Origin: Nannochloropsis oceanica
Lineage: Eukaryota > Sar > Eustigmatophyceae > Eustigmatales > Monodopsidaceae
Direction: 5' to 3'
DNA length: 64,000 nucleotides
Assembly: GCA_004519485.1 (NCBI GenBank)
Contig: CP038118.1
Span: 248,001 to 312,000 of the forward strand
Shown here: one piece after another, positions 20,868-30,647 of the stretch
Layout: every line of letters begins with the position of its first letter
How positions within the stretch are numbered: the stretch's first letter is position 1
Notes under the pieces: generated by a model
Told to the model about the DNA's origin: nothing
Databases searched by the model: none
What the model saw: only the letters and a program-made list of their open reading frames with translations
Program-made: the position numbers and the translations under genes

Positions 20868-23838
20868 CTACAACTTCGCCCGTCCCGCCTGCCCCTGCTC
20901 CTCTACCTTCCACTGCGGCTGCCATGTTCGGTCCCAACCCCCCACCACATCCTGATGATTCAATGGCTCCCTCTTCGCCGACTCTAGCAAAGCCAATTCG
21001 TACTTCCCGTCCCACCTCCCCAGCGTGCTCTTTAACTCAAAGTCCGACCAGTCCCAGCCATCGCACAACCCCACCGCATCAGGCCTCACTGCCTGCAGCA
21101 AGACATCCAGCTCCTCCCTCGCCCTCCCTGCTTCCTCAGGAGACAACAGGCCAAGCTCCAGAAAATCGCCCGTCTCTCGGCTCAGGTGATAATATGCAAA
21201 CAAAAAGAACAAGCGTTCGATCACTGCCACAAACGCCCCCCCCTCCCTTACCCCCCCCACTCCTGAGACATCCCACCCCTCCTTCAGTCCTTGCAGGCCC
21301 GCGGCAAAATGACGCAAGATAGTATAAAGTGAATGTGCCTTCGAAACAAACATAACATCCACCAGCACACTCTTCCACGCCGCCCCCTGACTCATGACCC
21401 CTCCCTCCTTCCCTCCCTCGCCCTCGGTCAAACCCTGCAGTTTCAAGGCCAGCCGCTCTAGCAAGGCATATGCCCGTCGACTGAACAAATCCAATATTAT
21501 CTGCACATCCCTTCCTCCCTCCCTCCCTAGCCCCCCGCCCTCCCCCTGCGAGGCACTTGCAAAGTACCACAAATCCTCATCCAGACCCCCCCTCTCTCCC
21601 TCACTCCCATCCCCCATCCTCCACTTGATGTAGCTCTTTAATAAATAGCCCGTGGTTTGTTGGGTCAGCAAGACATTATCTCCCTCCACCGTGCATTGCT
21701 GGAGGAAATTGCCTGCGGGAAAGAGAGGGAAAGAGGGAGGGAAAGAAGGAGAGAAAGAGTGGAATGATGAGGCACTGGATTTGGGAGCATGAAAGAAACG
21801 GGCGTCGGGCTAGACGGCAGTGGGCACATGAAATATAGAGGATGGGATGGGGGAGCCAATAAAGGGCGCGACACAAGGAGGATAAGGAGGAAAAGACGAG
21901 AGTAAAGGAACGAATGAAGACAACGAAAAAAGGGAGGAAGGGAGGAAGAGAGGGAGACAAAGAGAGAAAAGAAGATATACCTGACAACTCCGGCAGGCCC
22001 GAGCAAGCCAGATAACCATGTCCTCCGCAACATTTCCTACAATCTTCAATCCCCTCGGCAGCGATCGTCGTACATAGACTTTTCAACCCTGCCAGCGACG
22101 CATGGGCCTTCCCCATCTGCTGCCCTACTTCCGCTTGGCCTTTTTTCCCCAACAAGAGTGCTTGTTCAGTTTCCGCCAGCAAGGCTTGCACGGCACGTCC
22201 ACAGAAAAAGAAGCCAATTGAAGCGGCAAGGAGGGGAAGGAGGCGGTATTGCTGTGAAGGGTAGTCAAGGATTTGATGCTCGCGTTTCACAGGGCCGGAA
22301 TCGTCGGCATCATACCCTTGGTGGCGCACGGCAGAATATCGAATGGCGATGGTGGCAGCTTTGCTCAGCTCCCGGGCAGAGTGGACGACAATGATAGCAC
22401 GGACCTGTGTACATATGTACATTTGGATTTCCCAGAATAAGGTGGACGAAATGAGTCACATACCAGATGATTACATGTTATAAAGTAGTGTTTTTTTTCC
22501 CCCGAAGGAAGAGCCCCGGAGCCACGGTTGTTGGGGTCTCCGAATATTAGACGGCCATGGTGGCGGCTTCGTCCAAGTTCCGGGCAGAGTGGGTGGTGAT
22601 GCTAGCACGACCCCGAGTGCTTCAAATAAAGGGGGTAACTACGTAGACACATTTGTAACTACGTGAACACATTTCGGAGTCAAGAGCGATGCAAAATACA
22701 CTGACACTGATCCAGAATGACGCGAGGGACAGTCCTTAATAAATTCCAGAAAATCTTCCATGGGAAAGGCTGGAGGAAGTGAGGGATCTTCCAAAACCCC
22801 CACACGATGTACCTCCCCACCTACCTGCATCATGGTAACGTAAGCCGCCTTGGGGTGCGTCCCTTCCACCCGGCTCCACACCCCGTCTCTTGAGACACGC
22901 ACAAACCGCTGCGCGAGATTTGCGCGTGGAATTCTGACAGAATGCAGTTCTAGACAGCCATTGTCCATGCCCGCAAAGGCTACCTTGGGTCCTATGTCCC
23001 GCGCCACCACGCCAGGGAGCAGCGCATGCGTGTGAAGGTCACGTAGAGGGACGATAAAGTTGTGGATGCCCAGGTCTTGGTAGGAGGAGGAAGGAGACAA
23101 AGGAGGGGAGGAAGGAAGCAGGAGACGGGCGATGACCATTGCGGTGTTGGCGGTGCTGCGGGTGTGGAGGAGGGAAAGGAGGAAGGAAAAAAGGGAGGAA
23201 GGGAGGGAGCAGGGGACGTTGATACATACAAAGAAACGACAAGCTGCAACTTCTACAGAGGGTATAAACAAAGCAAGAAAGGAAAACGGGACGTACCGGC
23301 CCAGTGTCCCAGGCCACCACTTGAAGGACTGAATGGTGGGCGTGTCGAGGACGAATTCATCGGTTGCGGGATCAAAGGTCGCTGTCGTTTGCAAGGCTTG
23401 AATGTTACTGCCATGCCCCATCTCCGTCTGCGCATAGCATCCTAACACTTTCTTGCTTCGCGCTAAGGGAACCCAGTAAGCTTGTTGCTCTTCGCTGCAA
23501 AGACTCAGGAGGCAGGGGAGGAACATGAGGTCGTGCAAGAGGGTGGGAAGATCCTCCGAGGCGAGAGAACGAAGGACAGCGCCATCCTCCTCGCTCAGCC
23601 CGTGAGTATTGATCAACTGGTCCAAGCGACCACATTTCGCCAGAGCACGTTTGTAGCGCTCGGTGTGATTGAGGTAGATGGCATCTTCATTGCTAAAAAT
23701 GGGGTCTGCTAGAATGAGGCTTCGCAGCCAGCGTCGACGCTCGACCTTGGCAGCGCCACCGTCAACGAGCTGGGTCAGGGAGGCGGGCGAGAAGGAGGCA
23801 TTGCGTCGTTCTTGAACGAGTTCTGGGGCGACGTCCAT
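20868..23838 (-). CDS. ACOX: peroxisomal acyl-CoA oxidase
   Basis: FAD enzyme that oxidises acyl-CoA to trans-2-enoyl-CoA, making H2O2, the first step of peroxisomal beta-oxidation. Exons 23838-23297, 23155-22825, 22404-21981 and 21712-20868 join in phase through GT-AG introns to give 713 residues, close to animal ACOX1 (about 660). Start MDVAPELVQERRNASF aligns with the ACOX1 N-terminus; an upstream in-frame ATG at 24045 is less likely. Conserved blocks are CYAQTEMGHGSNIQ, KWWPGTLG, GPKVAFAGMDNGCLE with RIPR following, TIAIRYSAVRHQ, and CGGHGYLACSGLPEL. The catalytic Glu sits in CTVEGDN. The protein ends in Ala-Lys-Leu, a type 1 peroxisomal signal. It is divergent from the RAP gene across 378 bp. 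Assignment is very firm. Confidence 0.95.
22525..22613 (-). pseudogene. decayed duplicate of acyl-CoA oxidase exon 3 start, inside intron 2
   Basis: Read on the minus strand, this 89-bp stretch in the intron upstream of exon 3 parallels the first codons of exon 3. The real exon reads VRAIIVVHSARELSKAATIA; the copy reads GRASITTHSARNLDEAATMA and then meets an in-frame TAA. The CAG acceptor present before the real exon is not preserved in front of the copy. It looks like a local exon-fragment duplication that has decayed rather than a usable alternative exon. Confidence 0.7.
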
Positions 23839-24216
23839 GAAGGTGGTGATGATGGATGTGTTGCTACCGCTGCTGCTTGACGCCGCTCCTGATGTACTGT
23901 GCTCGGGTGAGCTGGGAAGGGAAAAAATATGAAATTGAGGAGGCAGGAATTTGCAGGCCGGGGCACGTGATACAGGATAATGGCTATGATGACAGTGCTC
24001 GCTGTTATTACGTCCTCGAATGCTCCCCGTCCAGCGTGTTGGCATTCAAGTGAATATGAAATAGGCTGTTGCAGCGTTTGCCAAGGCAAGTTGCACTTTG
24101 CTTTCTTCGCTGCATCTCAGCACTCCTCACCACCCACCCCTGACATCCAACCCGCAGGGAAAACATGCTAATGCCCAAGATCAACACCCCTGGCTGGCAA
24201 TAGCATACCAGTCGCC
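23839..24216. promoter_or_regulatory. shared divergent upstream region (ACOX / RAP protein)
   Basis: Only 378 bp separate the two start codons on opposite strands, so both promoters must overlap or lie close together. I see no clear TATA box. Called from gene layout, not from a recognised motif. Confidence 0.45.
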
Positions 24217-27200
24217 ATGGGAAGGTGGTCGGCCAGGGCGATACGTACTTTCCTCCTGCTTCTTGCGACGCCGCTTGTTTCGACGAGGGGTACGTCATCA
24301 TGTGCGGCGGTGGCTTTCGTATGGCCGCCGCCGCCGCCGCAGCAAGCCAGGCAAATTCAGACTGTGGAGACTTATGCACCTAGCTGTAGAAACGTTCGGA
24401 CTTGCACGAGCGGCAGATGTCAAGGCTTTCGTCCCGATGTCCAATCTTCGAGCATAGACAGCGGCAACTCTCGTTCTACCACCTCCAGCCCAAGCCCTAG
24501 CAGCACCAACAGTGAACGCGATCTGGCAGAGCAAGTCGTTATTCGCGTAGCAATTGAGCTGCGGCAGGGCATGAAGAAGAAACGCGGGACTTTATCTGTC
24601 AGAACACTGGAGCGAAAGCTAGAGGCCGCCCTCCGTCAAGGCAGTCTGCTCATGCCCCCGTCCACTACATCTCCCCAACTACCCAGCGACGTCCCCACCG
24701 AAAAAGAGGATGAGAGGAAAAGTCGGCAACTCCGCACCTCGACTCGCAAGCTCCTCGTCGCTCTTATTCGAGACCTTGCCCGGTTCAACATTGTCCCTTC
24801 CTTTTCTTTCTGGCATGTCTTAAGCATCTGGCTTTCCCCCCCCCTTGCCACTCTGTCCATCTCCGAGCTCGCCACGCTCACTTTGGCCTTAGCCACATTA
24901 GACGTACCTGAGGGAAGCAAGCCTCTGCTTGATGCTGTCCTCCACGCTGTGTGCACACACAAAAAGCCCCCACCCCACCACTTTTCCACTGCTGACGGGA
25001 AGCAACTTTGCAAAGCTCTCACTCTCCTCCAACGGCCCGGGGGTACCTTCCGAGCAGGATCTACACCGTTACTGTCCTGGCTTTTGGACTTACTTCAAGC
25101 AAGGGACTTAGTAGGAGAAGGTAGAGACGCTGCAGCCACTGCTGCTACTGGGAGGAGCATTGCTGAGAGTACTACTAGTAGTAGTATTGGTCGTCGTAGT
25201 AGTAGTATTGGTCGTAGTAGTAGTAGTAGTAGTAGTCGAAGTAGTAGAAGAGGTAGCAACAGCAATAGTAGCTATGGTAGTAACAATAGTAGTTATGCTA
25301 GTAGCAGTGGTAGTAGTAGTGATACAAGGCTGGTGCGTCGGCCTTTGCCGGTGCAACCTATATTCAAGCCGATGAGACGACAGACTGCTCTTACTTCCTC
25401 AGTATTGCACAGGCGAGTCGCGGATTTATTAACCTCTCTAGGCTTTGCCTGTGAGACCGAGGTTGGCTACGGCGGTCTCAACCTTGACCTTGTCCTCTAC
25501 CCTCCTCCCCTCCCTCCTGCCTTCTCTCCTCTCCTCCCCCTCATCATCGAAATTGACGGCCCGCAGCATTTTGTCCATGGCGACCCCACTCGTCCCACGG
25601 GTGCAACCGCGGCACGTCGTCGCCTGCTTCGCTCTCAATACGATCTGTGGGCTGGCTTGGTGGCAATTACTTACGCAGATGAGGAGGAGGAAAGAGGAAG
25701 GGAGGGAGGGATAGGGAGACAGGGAAGGAGAGGGCGGGCGGCGAGGTTGTTGGATGTGGTGGAGAGGAAGGTGAGGGAGGATGGGGGGATAGAGTTGGCT
25801 ATGTATCGAGCGGGCGGAATAGCTCCGGATAATGTTATTACTAATGATAATGAGGCGGGTAAAGAGGACGAGCAGAAAGAGAAGTGGGATGTAGCCAAAC
25901 GTCTCTTCCTCGCGTCATCCCCTGAAAAGCTTTTAGATATCCTGCGTGACGACAGGAATGCAGGGAGACTAGATGCCACCCATTGGGCAACGGCACTTGC
26001 GCGGATGTCGCAATTTGTCAAGCACCACTATCATCAGCATCACCGGCGCGATCAGAGCAATAGTACCGGTAAAAAAGATAGCAGCAACGACAGCAGCTAT
26101 GACACTAGTAGCACAGACAAGAAGAAAAGCGACGCGAAAGGAAGCATCGCCAAGAAACAACGCCGCGGATGGTACATGGGTCCAGAAGGCGTGCTCCGTG
26201 ATGTTGCCCATGCGCGCGAGCTGCTACAACAGTCGACTTTTCCAGCCTTGGCCCTAATGGTCGAAGGTTTGAGTGATTATTATGACTTTGAAAAATACGG
26301 GAAGCTAGAGGAAGAGGACGAGGATGAAAATGATGAAAAGGAGAGGGGAAGGGATGGTGTGAGTGATGCGCTCAATCTAGCCAACATGGCCGTCTCGAGG
26401 GTGAAAGTACTGCAGCGTGGGGTGAAGGAGGAGGAGAAGGAAAAGGAGGAGGAGCAGCAACAACAGCAGCATCAAGGCATGCAGAGGAATAGCATCCTCA
26501 TGACTTCCTCCAGCCTCGTTACCCTCCTTCGCGCCCTCTCTAAGCTGGGCTATCGCTCCCCTTCGTCGCTGCCTGTCTCTTCCACAATCCTACAAGGCAT
26601 GGCCCGTCATGGCCAGTTGGACTCGGCCGCGCTCGCCTCTGTGCTAGACAGTCTCGCTACCATTTATCTTCAGCGGCCATTTCACTCTCCTGCTCCTGCG
26701 TCTTCCTTTTCCTCTTTCTGCCCCAGCTCTCTGCCTGATGACGTGTCCGCCTGCTTGACAACCCTCCTTCGAAGCGGCGAAAGTCAGTTACACGATCTTC
26801 GTCCCCGTGACCTCGTCTCCTTTGTCAGTGCCATGGCACTCTTCAAGGAAGCAAGCCAACTCTGCCCTTCCTTCTCCTCCTCCTCTTCCTCAACGTTCTC
26901 TTCCTCTTCCTCACCAGCAGCAGCAGTGGCAGCAGCAGACGAGGAACGATTGATTGCCGCCATTGTAGGTGCAGCGGGGAAGGGCCATATATGCCAAACC
27001 CTCCCCTTGGCGGACTTGGCTTTGCTAACTTACAAAGGACCGGCCGAAGGCGACGGAGAAGGAGGCATCATCAGCCAGCGTGGACGACGGAAGTCTTTAC
27101 AGTGGCCTCTTGTCGGGGAGGTTCGACGGCGGCTCCGCGCTTTATCACCCTCAGCGTTGGTATCTTTCATGCAGCAAGACATGGCGCAGGAAGACATGGT

Positions 27201-27426
27201 GCCAGCAGCAGTGGCAACGGCGTCAGTCTCAAAATGGAAGACAAAGACAAAAAGCATGAGACGTCGACCACGGCCGACGCGTGCATTTTTGATAATGCTC
27301 ACGAATGAGCTTTATAAGCAGCGAACAGCGTTGACGGCACGAGAAAAAAGTATAGCATCAGTTCATCTTCGAGGCTGGGCCGATATCTACGATGCAGGCC
27401 CTCGATTCTGGCAACGCTTTGAATAA
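24217..27426 (+). CDS. RAP-domain organelle RNA-binding protein, probably plastid
   Basis: RAP proteins with helical repeats control RNA processing or translation in plastids and mitochondria. Single exon, 1069 residues. The N-terminus (MGRWSARAIRTFLLLLATPL...) is a signal peptide ending near SSCAAVA before FVWPPPP, which fits the A|F bipartite plastid signal. The RAP domain lies at about 393-490: RVADLLTSLGFACETEVGYG, then the core IIEIDGPQHF, then YDLWAGLVAITYADEEEE. Downstream segments such as SPEKLLDILRD...ATALARMSQF and LVTLLRALSKLGYRSPSSL look like the degenerate helical repeats (HPR/FASTK style) of this class. In most family members RAP is C-terminal; here about 570 residues follow it. 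An AGT-repeat poly-Ser block sits at about 325-370. AATAAA overlaps the stop codon at 27422-27427. Confidence 0.8.
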   Translation: MGRWSARAIRTFLLLLATPLVSTRGTSSCAAVAFVWPPPPPQQARQIQTVETYAPSCRNVRTCTSGRCQGFRPDVQSSSIDSGNSRSTTSSPSPSSTNSERDLAEQVVIRVAIELRQGMKKKRGTLSVRTLERKLEAALRQGSLLMPPSTTSPQLPSDVPTEKEDERKSRQLRTSTRKLLVALIRDLARFNIVPSFSFWHVLSIWLSPPLATLSISELATLTLALATLDVPEGSKPLLDAVLHAVCTHKKPPPHHFSTADGKQLCKALTLLQRPGGTFRAGSTPLLSWLLDLLQARDLVGEGRDAAATAATGRSIAESTTSSSIGRRSSSIGRSSSSSSSRSSRRGSNSNSSYGSNNSSYASSSGSSSDTRLVRRPLPVQPIFKPMRRQTALTSSVLHRRVADLLTSLGFACETEVGYGGLNLDLVLYPPPLPPAFSPLLPLIIEIDGPQHFVHGDPTRPTGATAARRRLLRSQYDLWAGLVAITYADEEEERGREGGIGRQGRRGRAARLLDVVERKVREDGGIELAMYRAGGIAPDNVITNDNEAGKEDEQKEKWDVAKRLFLASSPEKLLDILRDDRNAGRLDATHWATALARMSQFVKHHYHQHHRRDQSNSTGKKDSSNDSSYDTSSTDKKKSDAKGSIAKKQRRGWYMGPEGVLRDVAHARELLQQSTFPALALMVEGLSDYYDFEKYGKLEEEDEDENDEKERGRDGVSDALNLANMAVSRVKVLQRGVKEEEKEKEEEQQQQQHQGMQRNSILMTSSSLVTLLRALSKLGYRSPSSLPVSSTILQGMARHGQLDSAALASVLDSLATIYLQRPFHSPAPASSFSSFCPSSLPDDVSACLTTLLRSGESQLHDLRPRDLVSFVSAMALFKEASQLCPSFSSSSSSTFSSSSSPAAAVAAADEERLIAAIVGAAGKGHICQTLPLADLALLTYKGPAEGDGEGGIISQRGRRKSLQWPLVGEVRRRLRALSPSALVSFMQQDMAQEDMVPAAVATASVSKWKTKTKSMRRRPRPTRAFLIMLTNELYKQRTALTAREKSIASVHLRGWADIYDAGPRFWQRFE

Positions 27427-27520
27427 AATAATATTGTAGAAAACTAGAGGATGAGAAATGTCTGATTTATGCTGCTGAGATTGCTTTCATCACCATTTTT
27501 GTGATCATTTATCGACTTTT

Positions 27521-27578
27521 GCTGATCTACGGACTACTACGGCTGATCTACGGACTACTACGGCTGATCTACGGACTA
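27521..27578. repeat. 21-bp tandem repeat
   Basis: Unit GCTGATCTACGGACTACTACG occurs twice in full plus a third partial copy, whose end (ACGGACTATACAG) is also the start of dispersed repeat copy A. The same ACGGACTATACAG occurs at the start of copy B, so the tandem unit and the dispersed repeat share an edge. Confidence 0.85.
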
Positions 27579-27777
27579 TACAGAAAGTTATGTAAGTTTT
27601 TTGCTCTTTTTACTTTTTTGGGGTTTTAATCACCATTTCGAGCCTTGCCACCGGCATAGTGACATCTCCTTCTATCATATTTTGAGCACCAAAAATAAGC
27701 CCACCCCGCATGATGGGGTACATGCCGGCATCAGGCCACTGGCGTTTCCTCGGGACGATGACGCCATCCCGCTCCCA
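27572..27777 (+). repeat. dispersed repeat family, copy A
   Basis: About 206 bp running from CGGACTATACAGAAAG to GCCATCCCGCTC. It aligns almost base for base with copy B at 28673, including the T-rich stretch, TTTTGGGGTTTTAATCACC, and TCTATCATATTTTGAGCACC. No open frame or transposase signature inside; the family is not recognised. Confidence 0.85.
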
Positions 27778-28613
27778 GCGCTTGGTCGGTCATGTCCTGT
27801 TGGATTAGCAGTCGAGGCTGACGCTATGCTTTGCCTCCAAGAACTGCATCCCTAGCATCTTGAGGATTGGCAGAATAATTTGAGTAGTAAAAAAGGGAAT
27901 CTGAACGGAAAAGAGGGAAAGTACAGAAAGTGCGAGTAGAGTACTTGACGCGACTGGTAGCACACATAACACCGCATATATTTCAGCAGTATTTTTCTTT
28001 CTGTTTCTTTGCTCGCTTCTTGGTTTTTGACCGGCTTGCTTTCAGACTTCTTGGACATATGCCCATCTTCTAACCGTCTGTTTCTCACTTGTTTACAGCC
28101 TCATACTGCCTACCTGTCTCCGCGGTACTTCTCTCTCCCCTGCATCATACACTAAGGTTTTTCAGAAAACGCTTCTTTCCCACTTTTTTGACCTCCCCTC
28201 TTATCTTCACTTTTTTGGCCACCCCCCTTATCTTATTCTTATCATTCAACTGTACGCACACCCACCCATACTAATTTTATATTGTGATCACCTCTACGCA
28301 TACTTCTATACGGAATCCAATCATTCGCTGCAGTTGCACTGCTGTTTCTGATCGCTCTCTCTAGCTGTTCAAATGCTTTATCTGAACTACTACTCATTTA
28401 AAAGAAACCAATGATCAGATCACGTGCTGTGAGAATCTCAAAATTGAGAGTATTTGAAGGAATGACCCTGTTTAGTACCATGAGGATACTAACAAGATAT
28501 CAAAATCAGGCGGCCACATTGCTTTTACTTGGTGCAGTAAATTCTTCAGAACTCCACTCCTCCTGTCCAACGCCATTCCACTGAGACAATCGGTGGTTAT
28601 TGTGTTTGACGGA

Positions 28614-28636
28614 CCCTAACCCTAACCCTAACCCTA
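28614..28636. repeat. interstitial telomeric repeat, (CCCTAA) about 3.8 units
   Basis: Perfect CCCTAA array of 23 bp, the complement of TTAGGG. It lies 37 bp before dispersed repeat copy B and 840 bp after copy A. It is far from any sequence end in this window, so it is an internal array: possibly a healed break, an old subtelomere or an insertion relic. Confidence 0.9.
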
Positions 28637-28672
28637 TTCATCGTAGATTGGAAGCGGTCCAAGGAGATTCGT

Positions 28673-28877
28673 ACGGACTATACAGAAAGTTATGTAAGTT
28701 TTTTTCTTTTTTTTCTTTTTTGGGGTTTTAATCACCATTACGAGCCTTGTCACCGGCATAAAGACATCTCCTTCTATCATATTTTGAGCACCAAAATAAG
28801 CCCGCCCCGCATGACGGCGAAGCTGCCGGCATCAGACCACTGGCGTTTTCGCGGGACGATGACGCCATCCCGCTCTA
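28673..28877 (+). repeat. dispersed repeat family, copy B
   Basis: Starts ACGGACTATACAGAAAG like copy A and ends GACGCCATCCCGCTC. It differs from copy A by scattered substitutions and small length changes in the T-rich run. Its 3' two-thirds is also the left arm of the fold-back structure. Confidence 0.85.
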
Positions 28878-29009
28878 AACAAACCGCTCCTTTGGCTGCC
28901 GGTCATCCCGCGCCAACGAGTGGGACTAATGCCGGCAGCTTCGCCGTCATGCTGGGCGGGCTTATTTTGGTGCTCAAAATATGATAGAAGGAGATGTCTT
29001 TATGCCGGT
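28752..29009. repeat. fold-back (inverted-repeat) structure, possible MITE
   Basis: Left arm 28752-28832 (ACCGGCATAAAGACATCTCC ...) is an almost perfect reverse complement of right arm 28929-29009. Similarity continues, more weakly, into the 96-bp centre, where CACTGGCG...GCGGGACGATGAC faces GTCATCCCGCGCCAACGAGTG. The arms belong to the same family as copies A-C. This could be a non-autonomous DNA element or a head-to-head duplication; I did not find a clear target-site duplication. Confidence 0.75.
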
Positions 29010-29424
29010 CAGATCCATTGAGTCAAATTTATTTTGAAAGGATGGCTGTGGGAGACGGGAATAACTAAGCTGGGGAGCAGACTACGGAGATCAGCCACCA
29101 ACCTTTTGATCTCAGACATGTCCCTGCGGTTCCACTGAAGGTTATTGTCTCGCATGTCTCTATTCAGAAAATTCCGATGCATTGCCTTGATCTCCTCCAT
29201 CGACTGCCACGGAACGCGAGAGAGACCAAAGGATGAGAGTGCGGGGAATGGTAAGGGACCACCAAATTGGCAAATATTTGTGCAACTTTCAGTCATGGAG
29301 CTCATTCTTCTGTCAGGAAGCCAACCTACGAGATTTAACCGCGCCGTCGAAGACATTCCCGGCCAATCCAAATGCAGCGCCTTCTATGAGACGAATTGTT
29401 CCCGATCTATTCCTCACATTGCCA

Positions 29425-29524
29425 GCAAATAAGCCCGCCTCGCATGACGGGGTAGCTGCCGGCATCAGGCCACTGGCGTTTTCGCGGGACGATGACGCCA
29501 TCCCGCTCTGAACAAGCCGCTCCC
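29425..29524 (+). repeat. dispersed repeat family, copy C (partial)
   Basis: About 100 bp, from AATAAGCCCGCCTCGCATGA through CACTGGCGTTTTCGCGGGAC to GCCATCCCGCTCTGAACAA. It matches the right-hand part of copies A and B; the T-rich left half is absent. Confidence 0.85.
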
Positions 29525-29591
29525 CTTGGCTATGCGACCTCCACCATGGCCTTCAACAATAGATAGGGGCCATTTGAGCTCGAGTCACGGC

Positions 29592-29771
29592 TCAAGAGAC
29601 CAACTTCAAAACACGACAGCCTTTCCCCATTCCTCTAATGAGTGCGGCAGCGGTGCAGTCTTCTAAGCTCACATCATAAACAGTCAAGGACGAAAGTGCA
29701 GGACAGGCACCCTTCTCCAAATGAGCTGCTAGCTTGTTGCAAACCGCCTGGGCCAAAGCGAGCCGTAGACT
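29592..29771 (-). pseudogene. leucine-rich-repeat-like gene fragment
   Basis: A minus-strand stretch of 59 codons reads like one and a half RNI/GALA-type leucine-rich repeats: LAAHLEKGACPALSSLTVYD, then AALIRGMGKGCRVLKL, then a stop. The preceding sequence in the same frame has stops and no start. It looks like a relic of a larger host LRR gene, not a working gene. The resemblance is by pattern only. Confidence 0.35.
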
Positions 29772-30647
29772 TGTCTAAAGGATTATCTGGCTTCACCGGC
29801 GTACGCAGATGGGATCTAATTGTGGATATGTGAAAAACTAAGCTATAGTGTGCGCAAAGGAGGTGCGCGCTCGATGCTGAGGGATGTGATCTGCCGGCAG
29901 CCAGGACGCAAGCGAAAAGAGACTTCGTCAATAAAATGTGAAAAAGAATGGCAAGGCATAAAGTTTTGAGCGCTCTTTCACCATTTATGTCCTTGGTTGT
30001 GGTTCAGTGCCCCTGGTGAGGCCTGAAAGGGGAGGAGAGTGCGGTAAGAGCATTTTTTGTCCCATTATTCCGCGACCCAAATCCCAAGATATACACTCCC
30101 TGACAGAAGAGGTGGGTAAAAAAATAATTACGCCACGCTCAAGTCACTCTCCTGCACATGAAAACACGCATACAGAAACAATTAAAGCGTCCAATCAAAC
30201 CAGCCAAAGTTTTCTCACCTCAACTTCCCACCACCTTTTCTTCCTCTTGCTATACCTCCGAGACTGATGTTCGCTCCGGTTCGCTCCGACATCAGGCTGA
30301 GATCTACAGCTCATCCACCCCTGGTATCGGGCCTGATATGAGGTCACTTTTGTTCACATTTTTTTTACAGTATCACGATCTTACACCTTCCAAATGTGGT
30401 TGCTTAGCCACATTCAGACCATGAGGTGATGAGGGGAGCAGGACGCGTCCGTACCACACTCAACCACATAGCACCAGTCACCAACACGCAATTCCTCACG
30501 ACACAACAGACAGGAGCGTGCTGAAAGACGTCTTTAAACCCTTCTGAGCATTGGTGCTGCCGTACTTCCTCGCCTTATTTCCTTGCATTGCGTGACAAGG
30601 CAGCAACGCATTGCAACTTGCTGCACTCGCTCCTTCCCGGACTGGAA

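Larger units (their letters stand above)
27427..30647. other. repeat-rich gene-poor island
   Basis: About 3.2 kb with no intact gene. It contains a 21-bp tandem repeat, three copies of one dispersed repeat family (one forming a fold-back with its own inverted copy), a telomeric-type array and an LRR-like gene remnant, each listed separately. Its AT content is visibly higher than that of the flanking genes. The last 300 bp should hold the promoter of the following gene. Confidence 0.6.

Noticed and set aside
27572-28877. Copies A and B as the two long terminal repeats of one retroelement
   Set aside because: The sequence between them has no coding trace of such an element, and the third and inverted copies fit a dispersed repeat better.
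29009-29371. Minus-strand frame of 120 codons in the repeat island
   Set aside because: It overlaps the fold-back repeat arm, has no family signature and ends in repeat sequence. It may be an element remnant but cannot be named.
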